A DNA stretch of 64,000 nucleotides from Streptomyces sp. HUAS 15-9. GTDB taxonomy: Bacteria > Actinomycetota > Actinomycetes > Streptomycetales > Streptomycetaceae. Location: contig NZ_CP106798.1 of assembly GCF_025642155.1 (NCBI RefSeq), positions 4,712,001 through 4,776,000 on the forward strand, read 5' to 3'. Made by a program: the position numbers and the translations under genes. Under the pieces are notes generated by a model, which saw only the letters and a program-made list of their open reading frames with translations, ran no database searches and was not told the DNA's origin. Of the stretch, positions 34,622 through 44,054 are shown piece by piece (position 1 is the first letter of the stretch; every line of letters begins with the position of its first letter).

Positions 34622-37040
34622 GCAGGCGTACGGCCCCCCGCTTGTGCAACGGATCGTTGCCGTTGCCGCACTTGGGGGACTGGATGCAGGACGGGCAGCC
34701 GACGTCGCACTCGCAGGAGGCGATGGCCTGGCGGGTGGCGGTGAGCCAGTCGCGTGCGGTGTGGAAGGCGCGCTCCGCGAAGCCCGCGCCGCCCGGGTGG
34801 CCGTCGTACACGAAGACCGTCGGAAGGAGGGTGTCGGGATGGAGCGGCACCGACACGCCGCCGATGTCCCAACGGTCGCAGGTGGCGAAGAGGGGCAGCA
34901 TGCCGATGGAGGCGTGCTCGGCGGCGTGCAGGGAGCCGCCGAGGATCTCCGGGTTGATCCGGGCCTCGTCCAGCTGGTCCTCGGAGACCGTCCACCACAC
35001 GGCGCGGGTGCGCAGGGTGCGTGGCGGGAGGTCGAGCTTGGTCTCGCCCAGCACCTCACCCGTGATGACACGTCGGCGCAGGAAGGAGACGACCTGGTTG
35101 GTGACCTCCACCGAGCCGTAGCACAGGCGTCCCGCGCCCCAGGGGACCTCGACGTCCGTCTCCAGGACGGAGATCGACGTCGTGTCGCGGGCGACCGTCG
35201 AATAGGCCGGGTCCGCCTGTTCGACCAGGGCGACCGAGTCCTCCAGGTCGAGGGAGCGCACCAGGTACGTACGGCCCTGGTGCAGGTGCACCGCGCCCTC
35301 GTGGACCGTGGAGTGCGCGGCACCCGCGTCCACCGTGCCGAGGAGGCGTCCTGTGCCCTCCTCGACGACCTGCACCGGCCGGCCGCCCCCGCCGCGGATG
35401 TCGGTCAGGTCGGCGGCCCGCTCGCGGCGCGTCCAGTGCCAGGCCTTCGTGCGGCGGCGCAGCAGCTTCGCGGCCTCCAGCTGCGGCAGCAGTTCCGCGC
35501 AGGCGGGGCCGAACAGCTGCAGGTCGTCCTCGGTCAGCGGAAGCTCCGCGGCGGCCGCGCACAGGTGCGGGGCCAGGACGTACGGGTTGTCGGGATCGAG
35601 GACCGTGGATTCCACCGGTTGGTCGAACAGGGCCTCGGGATGGTGGACGAGGAAGGTGTCCAGCGGGTCGTCCCGGGCGACCAGCACCGCCAGGGCGCCC
35701 TGCCCGGAGCGGCCCGCCCGGCCCGCCTGCTGCCACAGGGACGCGCGTGTGCCGGGGTACCCGGCGATCAGTACGGCGTCGAGCCCGGAGACGTCCACGC
35801 CGAGCTCCAGGGCCGTGGTCGCGGCCAGGCTGAGGAGCTCGCCGGAGTGCAGGGCGCGTTCCAGGGCGCGGCGCTCCTCGGGGAGGTAGCCGCCGCGGTA
35901 TGCCGCGACACGCCGGGCAAGGGAGCGGTCGACCTCGGCCAGCCGTTCCTGGGCGATGACGGAGATCAGCTCGGCGCCACGCCGAGAGCGCACGAAGGCG
36001 ACCGAGCGCACGCCCTGCACGGTGAGGTCGGTCAGCAGGTCGGCCGTCTCGGCGGTGGCGGTGCGGCGGACCGGTGCGCCCTTCTCGCCGTGCAGCTCGG
36101 TGAGTGGGGGCTCCCACAAGGCGAACACCAGTTCCCCGCGTGGAGAGGCGTCGTCGGCGACCTCGGTCACCGGGAGGCCGGTGAGGCGGCGGGCGGCCAC
36201 GGAGGGCTCCGCGGCGGTCGCGGAGGCCAGCAGGAAGACGGGCGACGCGCCGTAGCGCTGACACAGACGGCGTAGTCGGCGCAGAACTTGTGCCACGTGC
36301 GAGCCGAAGACGCCCCGGTAGGTGTGGCACTCGTCGATCACGACGTACTTGAGCGCCTTCAGGAAGGAGGACCAGGGCGGGTGCGAGGGCAGTATGCCGC
36401 GGTGGAGCATGTCGGGGTTGGTGAGGACGTAATTGGCGTACTGGCGGACCCATTCGCGTTCTTCCACCGGCGTGTCGCCGTCGTACACGGCGGCCCGGAC
36501 AGCGGTGCCCAGCGGGTGTGAGAGTTCCTTCACCGAACGGCACTGGTCGGCCGCGAGGGCCTTGGTGGGAGCCAGGTACAGGGCGGTGGCACCGCGGCCG
36601 TTCGGTGCCTCGGAGCCGTCCAGGAGCGTCGACAGGACAGGCACGAGATACGCCAGGGACTTGCCCGACGCCGTGCCCGTGGCGACCACCACCGAGTCGC
36701 CGTCCAGGGCGTGCTCGGCGGCCAGTGCCTGGTGCGTCCAGGGGTGCTCGATGCCGGCCGACCGCACCGCCGCGATCACTTCCGGGCGAATCCGGTCCGG
36801 CCAGACGGCATGGCGACCCGCGCGGGGGGGCAAGTGCTCCGTATGAGTGATGCGCGAGGCCCGGCTCGGGCCCGAGGCGAGCCGGTCCAGGACCGTGCCC
36901 GGAGCGGGGCGGGTCGCGGTGTCCGTCGGGGATCGATCGGATCGGTGATTCTTGGCCATTGGCACCGAGTGTGTCACCGGCGTGACGGACAATGGGGCCA
37001 AGGCGTCGTGCACGCCTGCCGGTAAGTGATTGAATGCCAT
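34479..37040 (-). CDS. DEAD/DEAH-box helicase with C-terminal Zn-binding MrfA/DUF1998-like domain
   Basis: An 853-residue SF2 helicase like Rv3649. Motif I is ATGTASGKSLAY, motif II is VVIDECHTYRG (DECH), motif III is LLASATAAEP and motif VI is QQAGRAGRSGQG. The C-terminal half has the four-cysteine CECDVGCPSCIQSPKCGN cluster found in the YprA/MrfA-like repair helicases. A charged Glu/Arg/Pro tail follows, overlapping the pilin operon. It probably unwinds damaged DNA. The ATG at 37040 (MAFNHLPAGV) is taken; an ATG at 36959 (MAKNHRSD) is the alternative. It is divergent from bldG. Confidence 0.9.
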   Translation of the reverse strand: MAFNHLPAGVHDALAPLSVTPVTHSVPMAKNHRSDRSPTDTATRPAPGTVLDRLASGPSRASRITHTEHLPPRAGRHAVWPDRIRPEVIAAVRSAGIEHPWTHQALAAEHALDGDSVVVATGTASGKSLAYLVPVLSTLLDGSEAPNGRGATALYLAPTKALAADQCRSVKELSHPLGTAVRAAVYDGDTPVEEREWVRQYANYVLTNPDMLHRGILPSHPPWSSFLKALKYVVIDECHTYRGVFGSHVAQVLRRLRRLCQRYGASPVFLLASATAAEPSVAARRLTGLPVTEVADDASPRGELVFALWEPPLTELHGEKGAPVRRTATAETADLLTDLTVQGVRSVAFVRSRRGAELISVIAQERLAEVDRSLARRVAAYRGGYLPEERRALERALHSGELLSLAATTALELGVDVSGLDAVLIAGYPGTRASLWQQAGRAGRSGQGALAVLVARDDPLDTFLVHHPEALFDQPVESTVLDPDNPYVLAPHLCAAAAELPLTEDDLQLFGPACAELLPQLEAAKLLRRRTKAWHWTRRERAADLTDIRGGGGRPVQVVEEGTGRLLGTVDAGAAHSTVHEGAVHLHQGRTYLVRSLDLEDSVALVEQADPAYSTVARDTTSISVLETDVEVPWGAGRLCYGSVEVTNQVVSFLRRRVITGEVLGETKLDLPPRTLRTRAVWWTVSEDQLDEARINPEILGGSLHAAEHASIGMLPLFATCDRWDIGGVSVPLHPDTLLPTVFVYDGHPGGAGFAERAFHTARDWLTATRQAIASCECDVGCPSCIQSPKCGNGNDPLHKRGAVRLLTVLLRGAPEEKAEQEPAQGPERKREEGAEQEEGAGQGPVPQVPPAI

Positions 37041-37121
37041 CGCGGCTGGCGTACGTCCCGGGGGCCGCAAGCCGAGGTGTCCCGAGGGGCGACCGCTCGA
37101 TAGCAAGGTGCTGGAGGATCC
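37041..37121. promoter_or_regulatory. bldG promoter/leader region
   Basis: This short spacer between the divergent helicase gene and bldG contains the GGAGGATCC ribosome site of bldG (37110-37118). From the literature on S. coelicolor, two bldG promoters lie within about 130 bp of the start codon, so they would extend into the beginning of the helicase gene. I cannot mark them exactly. Confidence 0.5.
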
Positions 37122-37463
37122 GTGGACCTGTCCCTGTCGACCCGTACCGTCGGCGATCGTACGGTCGTCGAGGTCGGTGGCGAAATCGACGTATATACCG
37201 CGCCCAAGCTGCGCGAGCAGCTGGTCGAGCTGGTGAACGACGGGAATTTCCATCTCGTCGTCGACATGGAGGGCGTGGACTTCCTCGACTCCACCGGTCT
37301 CGGCGTGCTGGTCGGCGGGCTGAAGCGCGTGCGTGCCCATGAGGGCTCCCTGCGCCTGGTCTGCAACCAGGAGCGCATTCTGAAGATCTTCCGCATCACC
37401 GGTCTCACCAAGGTGTTCCCGATCCACACCTCGGTCGAGGAAGCGGTGGCGGCCACCGACTGA
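37122..37463 (+). CDS. bldG: Anti-sigma factor antagonist BldG
   Basis: A 113-residue STAS-domain protein (SpoIIAA/RsbV type). The phospho-acceptor is Ser57 in [35 protein letters not shown] and [16 protein letters not shown] complete the fold. When unphosphorylated it binds anti-sigma factors and frees sigma factors such as SigH. It is needed for aerial growth and antibiotic production. The GTG start follows GGAGGATCC. The downstream anti-sigma gene lies 159 bp away. Confidence 0.97.
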   Translation: MDLSLSTRTVGDRTVVEVGGEIDVYTAPKLREQLVELVNDGNFHLVVDMEGVDFLDSTGLGVLVGGLKRVRAHEGSLRLVCNQERILKIFRITGLTKVFPIHTSVEEAVAATD

Positions 37464-37622
37464 TCCGGGCTGCCGCCGACCGATGCCGGGCCGCCGATCG
37501 GCCCGCGTCGTCGGCGCGCCCGGCCCCGGCGTACTGCCCGGGGCGGAAGAAGTCTCATCAGGGGGTCCGGGCTTTCGGCGGCCCGGCCCCCGACCGCACG
37601 CCCGAAGTCGCGAGGGGGATGC

Positions 37623-38060
37623 ATGGCCACCGTTGAACTCCGCTTCAGCGCGCTGCCCGAGCACGTCAGGACCGCCCGACTGGTGGCGGCAGCGGTGGCG
37701 CGCAGGGCCGGAGTGGACGAGGCCGTACTGGACGAAGTGCGGCTCGCCGTCGGCGAGGCCTGTTCCCGCGCTGTCGGGCTGCACCAGAGCGCCGGTATCG
37801 CGGCGCCGGTGAAGGTGGCGCTGATCGAGGAGGAGAAACAGTTCTCCATCGAGGTCGGCGACGAGGCGCCGCATTCGGCCCCGGGCGACCGGGCGCCCGG
37901 CGGTGCCGCCGAGGAGGCGGACGCGGAGGCCGAGGAGGACGAGATGGGCCTCGCGGTCATCAGCGGTCTCGTCGACGACGTGGAGGTCAGTGCCGGGGAG
38001 CACGGCGGGCTGATCCGCATGACCTGGCCGACCACACCGCCGGCGGTCGCGCTCGCCTGA
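37623..38060 (+). CDS. Anti-sigma factor / RsbW-type kinase, BldG partner
   Basis: A 145-residue GHKL (HATPase) protein. VLDEVRLAVGEACSRAVGLH is the N-box helix (E..L.V.EA..NA, here with Arg in place of Asn), and DEMGLAVISGLVDDVEV is the G1/G2 region. An acidic Ala/Glu-rich insertion of about 25 residues separates the two halves and is unusual for RsbW proteins. Substitution of the N-box Asn suggests weak or absent kinase activity, so it may act mainly as a binding partner. It corresponds to SCO3548 beside bldG. Confidence 0.87.
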   Translation: MATVELRFSALPEHVRTARLVAAAVARRAGVDEAVLDEVRLAVGEACSRAVGLHQSAGIAAPVKVALIEEEKQFSIEVGDEAPHSAPGDRAPGGAAEEADAEAEEDEMGLAVISGLVDDVEVSAGEHGGLIRMTWPTTPPAVALA

Positions 38061-38103
38061 ACCACCCCCGCGCCACCCGTTCGGCGCAACCCCGCTCACT
38101 CAC

Positions 38104-38128
38104 AAGGGCCCTGCTCAGCAGGGCCCTT
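38104..38128. terminator. Terminator of the bldG operon
   Basis: A perfect 11-bp stem (AAGGGCCCTGC / GCAGGGCCCTT) with a three-base loop, about 45 bp after the anti-sigma gene stop. Confidence 0.9.
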
Positions 38129-38414
38129 CGTGCTGCATTCTGGCGGCCACTTGCGACCATCTTCCTGCGTCCACCTGCGACCATAGGAATTCGTGAAGAA
38201 ATTCACGATCAATCACCCGATTATTTGATCAAGCGCCAATGCGGGCGTCAATGCCTTTGGGGCGTTACCGCTTTCGGGTTCTCTGGCGTGATGTCGATCA
38301 TTTGCTGAAGAGCAGGTGAAGGCTAATTCCGTTTACCGCGCTCTGTTTTGATCAGGTTCGGGTACCTACAATCCGTCCACATCTTGAGCTCAGCCCAAGC
38401 GTCAAGGAGGACGA
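38129..38414. promoter_or_regulatory. hppA upstream region
   Basis: An A/T-richer spacer that holds the pyrophosphatase promoter. It shows a small inverted repeat cgtgaa-gaaa-ttcacg (38192-38207). A TACAAT hexamer at about 38367 could be a -10 box, but no good -35 lies at the right spacing. GGAGGAC precedes the ATG at 38415. Confidence 0.5.
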
Positions 38415-40820
38415 ATGGCGGGGCTTTCTACCCCTCATCAGTTGGGTCAACCCACAACCTTCGCAGCCGCAGTCCTGACCGACGACAACCGTGTCCTCGT
38501 GGCGATCATCGCGGTCGTCGCGGTCGCGGCCCTGATCGTCGCGGGAGTCCTGGTGCGCCAGGTGCTCGCGGCGGGCGAGGGCACCGACAGCATGAAGGAG
38601 ATCGCGGGTGCGGTCCAGGAAGGCGCCAACGCCTATCTGGCCCGGCAGCTGCGCACGCTCGGCGTATTCGCCGTCGTGGTGTTCTTCCTGCTCATGCTGC
38701 TGCCCGCGGACGACTGGAATCAGCGCGCCGGACGGTCGGTGTTCTTCCTGATCGGCGCGGCATTCTCGGCGGTCACCGGCTATATCGGCATGTGGCTCGC
38801 CGTGCGCAGCAATGTGCGCGTCGCCGCGGCGGCCCGGGAGGCCACCCCGGCGGAAGGCGAGCCGGAAAAGGATCTCACCGCCGTCTCGCACAAAGCCATG
38901 AAGATCGCTTTCCGCACGGGCGGCGTCGTCGGCATGTTCACGGTGGGGCTCGGCCTGCTGGGCGCCTCCTGTGTGGTGCTGGTGTACGCGGCCGACGCGC
39001 CGAAGGTGCTCGAGGGCTTCGGCCTCGGGGCCGCCCTGATCGCCATGTTCATGCGTGTGGGCGGCGGCATCTTCACCAAGGCCGCCGACGTCGGCGCCGA
39101 CCTGGTCGGCAAGGTCGAGCAGGGCATTCCGGAGGACGATCCGCGCAATGCCGCGACCATCGCCGACAACGTGGGCGACAACGTCGGCGACTGTGCCGGT
39201 ATGGCGGCGGACCTGTTCGAGTCGTACGCCGTGACCCTGGTCGCGGCGCTCATCCTCGGCAAGGTCGCCTTCGGCGACTCCGGGCTCGCCTTCCCGCTGC
39301 TGGTGCCCGCGATCGGCGTGATCACCGCGATGATCGGCATCTTCGCGGTCGCGCCGCGCCGCAGCGACCGCAGCGGCATGACCGCGATCAACCGGGGCTT
39401 CTTCATCTCCGCGGTGATCTCGCTCGTGCTCGTGGCGGTGGCGGTCTTCATCTATCTGCCCGCGAAGTACTCGGACCTCGACGGCGTCACCGACACGGCG
39501 ATCAGCGGCAAGGACGGCAACCCACGGATCCTCGCCGTGGTCGCGGTGGCCATCGGCATCCTGCTCGCCGCCGTGATCCAGCAACTGACCGGCTACTTCA
39601 CCGAGACCAACCGCCGTCCGGTGATGGACATCGGCAAGACCTCGCTCACCGGTCCGGCCACCGTCGTCCTCGCCGGTATCTCGATCGGTCTCGAATCGGC
39701 CGTCTACACCGCCCTGTTGATCGGCCTCAGCGTCTACGGGGCGTTCCTTCTCGGCGGCACGTCCATCATGCTGGCCCTGTTCGCGGTCGCGCTGGCCGGC
39801 ACCGGTCTGCTCACCACGGTGGGCGTGATCGTCGCCATGGACACCTTCGGTCCGGTCTCCGACAACGCCCAGGGCATCGCCGAGATGTCCGGGGACGTCG
39901 AGGGCGCGGGCGCGCAGGTGCTCACCAACCTGGACGCGGTCGGCAACACGACCAAGGCCATCACCAAGGGCATCGCCATCGCCACCGCCGTCCTCGCGGC
40001 ATCGGCGCTCTTCGGGTCGTACCGTGACGCGATCACGACCAGCGTGCAGGACGTGGGCGCGAAACTGACCGGCCCGGGCGCGCCGATGAGCCTGTCGCTG
40101 GACATCTCGCAGCCGAACAACCTGGTCGGCCTGATCGCGGGTGCGGCGGTCGTCTTCCTCTTCTCCGGACTCGCCATCAGCGCCGTGTCGCGGTCGGCGG
40201 GTTCCGTCGTGTACGAGGTGCGGCGGCAGTTCCGCGAGAAGCCCGGGATCATGGACTTCACGGAGAAGCCCGAGTACGGCAAGGTCGTCGACATCTGCAC
40301 CAAGGACGCCCTCAGGGAGCTGGCCACGCCAGGCCTCCTCGCGGTGATGGCGCCGATCTTCATCGGGTTCACGCTCGGTGTCGGCGCTCTCGGCTCCTAT
40401 CTCGCGGGCGCGATCGGCGCCGGCACGCTGATGGCGGTGTTCCTGGCCAACTCCGGTGGTGCCTGGGACAACGCCAAGAAGCTGGTCGAGGACGGCCATC
40501 ACGGCGGCAAGGGCAGCGAGGCCCATGCGGCCACGGTGATCGGTGACACGGTCGGCGACCCCTTCAAGGACACCGCCGGTCCCGCGATCAACCCGCTGCT
40601 GAAGGTGATGAACCTGGTGTCGCTGCTCATCGCGCCCGCGGTCATCAAGTTCTCGTACGGCAATGACAAGAACCTCGGCGTACGGATCGCGATCGCGGTC
40701 CTCGCGCTGCTCGTGATCGTCGGTGCCGTGTACGTCTCCAAGCGGCGCGGCATCGCCGTGGGCGACGAGGACAGTGCCGAACGGGTGAGCAAGTCGGCCG
40801 ATCCCGCGGTGGTTTCGTAG
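38415..40820 (+). CDS. hppA: Membrane-bound proton-translocating pyrophosphatase
   Basis: An 801-residue, roughly 16-span proton pump driven by pyrophosphate hydrolysis. The catalytic loop reads GADLVGKVEQGIPEDDPRN and then the repeated DNVGDNVGDCAGMAADLFESY. The segment GNTTKAITKG has lysine where K+-dependent enzymes have alanine, so it should be K+-independent. Substrate-binding DNAQGIAEMSG and the late GDTVGDPFKDTAGPA are intact. It salvages energy from biosynthetic pyrophosphate and energises the membrane. A short charged C-terminal tail follows the last span. Confidence 0.96.
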   Translation: MAGLSTPHQLGQPTTFAAAVLTDDNRVLVAIIAVVAVAALIVAGVLVRQVLAAGEGTDSMKEIAGAVQEGANAYLARQLRTLGVFAVVVFFLLMLLPADDWNQRAGRSVFFLIGAAFSAVTGYIGMWLAVRSNVRVAAAAREATPAEGEPEKDLTAVSHKAMKIAFRTGGVVGMFTVGLGLLGASCVVLVYAADAPKVLEGFGLGAALIAMFMRVGGGIFTKAADVGADLVGKVEQGIPEDDPRNAATIADNVGDNVGDCAGMAADLFESYAVTLVAALILGKVAFGDSGLAFPLLVPAIGVITAMIGIFAVAPRRSDRSGMTAINRGFFISAVISLVLVAVAVFIYLPAKYSDLDGVTDTAISGKDGNPRILAVVAVAIGILLAAVIQQLTGYFTETNRRPVMDIGKTSLTGPATVVLAGISIGLESAVYTALLIGLSVYGAFLLGGTSIMLALFAVALAGTGLLTTVGVIVAMDTFGPVSDNAQGIAEMSGDVEGAGAQVLTNLDAVGNTTKAITKGIAIATAVLAASALFGSYRDAITTSVQDVGAKLTGPGAPMSLSLDISQPNNLVGLIAGAAVVFLFSGLAISAVSRSAGSVVYEVRRQFREKPGIMDFTEKPEYGKVVDICTKDALRELATPGLLAVMAPIFIGFTLGVGALGSYLAGAIGAGTLMAVFLANSGGAWDNAKKLVEDGHHGGKGSEAHAATVIGDTVGDPFKDTAGPAINPLLKVMNLVSLLIAPAVIKFSYGNDKNLGVRIAIAVLALLVIVGAVYVSKRRGIAVGDEDSAERVSKSADPAVVS

Positions 40821-40847
40821 GCCGTCTTACGACGTTCCGTTCAACGG

Positions 40848-40885
40848 ACGGGCGGGTGGCGCGCATTGATGTGCCGCCCGCCCGT
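40848..40885. terminator. Terminator downstream of hppA
   Basis: A long GC stem (ACGGGCGGGTGGC pairing with GCCGCCCGCCCGT, with one G-U pair) about 30 bp after the hppA stop. Confidence 0.85.
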
Positions 40886-41032
40886 TCGTGTGTGCGCACG
40901 CCCTCAGGGTGAGCCTTCTCTCGCTTGGTGCAAAGAGGAGCAAACTGGTCCTTATCGGCTGTTCGGCATGCGACTGTCACCCATCCGGCGTGTAGGGTCC
41001 GGGGGCCGAGAGCCAGGGAAGGGACCGATCCG

Positions 41033-41617
41033 GTGAACAAAAAGCTCGCGGCCGCACTGTCCGGCGGTGCGGTACTCGTGGCGGCGCTGACGGGATGCAC
41101 CAGCAGCGGCGGCGGAAGCGAAAACAACGACAAGCTGGATGCCTGGGCCAAGCAGGTCTGCGACGCGGTCCAGCCGCAGGCCAAGAAGATCGCGGCCGCC
41201 AACGCCGCGATCCAGAAGGAGACCTCCGACAACAGCGCGCCCGCGGACGTCCAGAAGACCGATGCGAAGGCTTTCCAGGACATGTCCGACGCCTACAAGG
41301 CGATCGGCGCCGCCGTGAACTCGGCCGGGGCGCCGAATGTGGACGGCGGCAGGAAGAAGCAGCAGGACGCGGTCAAGGAGCTCAACCAGCTCGGCGCGTC
41401 CTACGCCGCCCTGAAGAAGCAGGTCGACGAGCTCGAGACCAAGGACCAGGCGAAGTTCGCCGACGGCCTCAAGGACATCGCCACCCAGCTCGACAAGCTG
41501 AGCACGACCGGGAACGTCGCGCTGAAGAACCTCGAGGAGGGCGACGTCGGCCAGGCGATGGCCAAGCAGGAGAGCTGCAAGTCGGCCTCCTCCTCGGCCC
41601 CGGCGTCGGCGGGCTGA
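41033..41617 (+). CDS. Small secreted lipoprotein
   Basis: A 194-residue lipoprotein with a Lys start, a hydrophobic core and a VAALTGC lipobox (Cys at residue 22). The mature part after a Ser/Gly-rich spacer is a Lys/Ala/Gln-rich helical coiled domain with two cysteines (KQVCDAV and QESCKSA) that could form a disulfide. No domain is recognised. It is conserved at this place in streptomycetes. The GTG at 41033 is the only start that gives a proper signal peptide. Confidence 0.83.
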   Translation: MNKKLAAALSGGAVLVAALTGCTSSGGGSENNDKLDAWAKQVCDAVQPQAKKIAAANAAIQKETSDNSAPADVQKTDAKAFQDMSDAYKAIGAAVNSAGAPNVDGGRKKQQDAVKELNQLGASYAALKKQVDELETKDQAKFADGLKDIATQLDKLSTTGNVALKNLEEGDVGQAMAKQESCKSASSSAPASAG

Positions 41618-41691
41618 GCACCGGGGCGGGCGGCTGACGCGGGCCGGTTCGGGTACGTGCGATGTCGGTCCGAGCGGACACAATGGGGGAC

Positions 41692-43224
41692 GTGAGTAAC
41701 GCCACCCTGTCCCCCCTGCCGTCCTTTGACCGTCCCGATGTCGCCGCCGGGCTCCGTGCCGCCCTGCTCGGCGCCGCCTTCACCGCCGACGGGCTGCTCG
41801 AACTGCTCGGCGCCCCCGCGTACGCGGCCCTGGCCCGCAGCGAGACCGTGCCCGCACTCCGGGCCACCCGCGGGGACACGCCGCTGGAGACACTCGTACG
41901 GCTGTTCCTGCTCCAGCAGCCCGTGCCGCACGCGCGCGTGGCGGACCTGCTGCCCGTCGAGGAGTGCCTCGAGAGCCGGTGGCTGACGCGCGTCGGCGAC
42001 GACGAGGTCGCCGCCACCGTGGACATCCGGCCCTACGGCGGCCCGGACGGCGAGGACTGGTTCATCGTGTCGGACCTCGGTTGCGCGGTCGGCGGCGCGG
42101 GCGGCGTCGGCGGCCAGAGCCGCCAGACGGACTCGGCCGTGGTCCTCGGCGTCGGCGGGGCCTCCACGACCCTGGCCGGCATCACCGTCCGCACGCCCGT
42201 CGCCGCCGCGCTCGACCTCGGCACCGGCTCCGGCATCCAGGCGCTGCACGCCGCCCAGCACGCCACCCGCGTGACGGCGACCGACCTCAACCCGCGCGCG
42301 CTGCACATCACCGCGCTGACGCTCGCCCTGTCCGGGGCCCCGGCGGCCGATCTGCGCGAGGGCTCGCTCTTCGAGCCGCTCAAGGACGACGAGACGTACG
42401 ACCTGATCGTGTCGAACCCGCCGTTCGTGATCTCGCCCGGCGCCCGTCTGACCTACCGCGACGGCGGGATGGGCGGGGACGAATTGTGCCGCTCGCTCGT
42501 TCAAGGAGCGGGCGAGCGACTGAACGAAGGCGGGTTCGCGCAGTTCCTCGCCAACTGGCAGCACGTGGAAGGGGAGGACTGGCAGGACAGGATCAGGTCG
42601 TGGGTGCCTCGCGGTTGCGACGCCTGGGTCGTGCAGCGCGAGGTGCAGGACGTCACGCAGTACGCCGAGTTGTGGCTGAGGGACGCCGGTGACCACCGCG
42701 CCGACCCGGCGGAGTACCAGGCGCGGTACGACGCCTGGCTCGACGAGTTCGAGGCGCGCAAGGTCAAGGCGGTCGGCTTCGGCTGGATCACGCTGCGCAA
42801 GACGTCGGCCGCAGAGCCCTCGATCGTCGTGGAGGAATGGCCGCACCCGATCGAACAGCCCCTCGGTGAAACGGTGCGGGCGCACTTCGCCCGTCTCGAC
42901 TATCTCCGTGGGCACGACGACGCCGCCCTGCTGGAGGGTCACTTCAGGCTCGTCGCCGAGGTCGTCCAGGAGCAGGTCGGGCTGCCCGGTGCCGAGGACC
43001 CGGAGCATGTGGTGCTGCGCCAGAACCGCGGTATGCGCCGCGCCACCCGGGTGGACACGGTCGGGGCCGGCTTCGCGGGCGTGTGCGACGGCACGCTGAG
43101 CGCGGGCCGCATCCTCGACGCCATCGCGCAGCTGCTGGGCGAGGACCCGGTGGTGCTGCGCGACAGCACGCCCGCGCAGATCCGGCTGCTGGTGGAACAG
43201 GGCTTCCTCGAACCGGCCGGCTAG
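41692..43224 (+). CDS. Class I methyltransferase with NPPF motif (PrmC/RsmC-like)
   Basis: A 510-residue protein. A winged-helix-like N-terminal domain (about 1-150) precedes an SAM-binding domain with motif I ALDLGTGSGIQALHAA and motif IV LIVSNPPFVISPG. NPPF suits methylation of a planar nitrogen, on the exocyclic base N or the glutamine amide. A C-terminal region of about 170 residues of the DUF7782 type follows. The target may be rRNA or a translation factor. The GTG at 41692 (VSNATLSPLP) is chosen; an ATG at 41683 is equally possible. Confidence 0.82.
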   Translation: MSNATLSPLPSFDRPDVAAGLRAALLGAAFTADGLLELLGAPAYAALARSETVPALRATRGDTPLETLVRLFLLQQPVPHARVADLLPVEECLESRWLTRVGDDEVAATVDIRPYGGPDGEDWFIVSDLGCAVGGAGGVGGQSRQTDSAVVLGVGGASTTLAGITVRTPVAAALDLGTGSGIQALHAAQHATRVTATDLNPRALHITALTLALSGAPAADLREGSLFEPLKDDETYDLIVSNPPFVISPGARLTYRDGGMGGDELCRSLVQGAGERLNEGGFAQFLANWQHVEGEDWQDRIRSWVPRGCDAWVVQREVQDVTQYAELWLRDAGDHRADPAEYQARYDAWLDEFEARKVKAVGFGWITLRKTSAAEPSIVVEEWPHPIEQPLGETVRAHFARLDYLRGHDDAALLEGHFRLVAEVVQEQVGLPGAEDPEHVVLRQNRGMRRATRVDTVGAGFAGVCDGTLSAGRILDAIAQLLGEDPVVLRDSTPAQIRLLVEQGFLEPAG

Positions 43225-43611
43225 CGCGCGGTCCGCGACCGGCCCCGGGCGGTGGCTACGGTGTCGGGCCGACCCGGGTGCGGGTCACCTGGCGTACGGA
43301 TGCCCCTCGCGCCCGTCGGCCGCGCGCGACACGCGCGCACCACCCGTGCCGTACGGCACACCGGTCGGGTGACCGGCGTCGCACCGGGCCCGGACGCGGC
43401 CCGCACGGGGCCCGGCGCGACCCGGGACGCGCCGACGAGAAGAAAACGGCCGGAAAAATATCTGTGTCCTGTCTCGCACCGAGATTTTTCGCATATGCGT
43501 GCGAAAAGCTGTCGGCTCGCCGTTCACCTCGACTTCGCCCGCACGCCGCCCGTGCGTGGCAGTCTCCGGACCCTGGGCACTCATGGACGGCGGAAAAGGG
43601 GCGGGGCAGCC
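43225..43611. promoter_or_regulatory. 387-bp spacer with a hyphenated palindrome
   Basis: The first half is extremely GC-rich with runs of CG steps. The second half is AT-richer and holds TTTTCGCA-tatgcg-TGCGAAAA (43486-43507), whose core CGCATATGCG is also a palindrome, plus aaaaat/attttt words around it. It probably serves as the promoter/operator area for the small membrane protein gene and perhaps topA. Confidence 0.6.
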
Positions 43612-43809
43612 ATGGAGAGCGGACCGGCGATCTTCGCGGGAGTGGTGTTCGCCCTGTTCGGAGGCGCATTGCTGGTGTGGACCGGCGCCCGGGTCCGACA
43701 CCGCGAACCGGTTGCCCATGGCGTGAATCAGGTCGCGTCGGCCACCCTCGCCGGCCTCGCCGGAGCGGTCGCCCTGGGCCTCGGCGCGTACTGCCTCACC
43801 CGCCTGTGA
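43612..43809 (+). CDS. Small two-helix membrane protein
   Basis: A 65-residue protein with two hydrophobic helices (about 6-25 and 38-60) joined by a short basic loop RVRHREPVAHG. No family function is known. It stands between the methyltransferase and topA genes, as SCO3544 does, and has a GGGGCGGGG ribosome-site-like stretch before the ATG. Confidence 0.75.
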   Translation: MESGPAIFAGVVFALFGGALLVWTGARVRHREPVAHGVNQVASATLAGLAGAVALGLGAYCLTRL

Positions 43810-44054
43810 CCGCGGGTCGCGTGCTGCCGTACGCGTAAGGGGAGCGTCACGCTCCGGACAGGGTCGTGGTGGCGGCCCGGCACTCCGGGCGGCAGGAATA
43901 CCGGTAGTCGGGTTACCGTTCGAGTGGCCGTTGTGGGCTTTTCCCGTTTGACACGGGGGCGGGATGTACCGTCACACTCCGCAGCGTCACCACGACACGA
44001 CCCCGGGACACAGGCCCGGGGAGGCCCCAGCGTCGACCGGAGAGAAGAGCGAAG

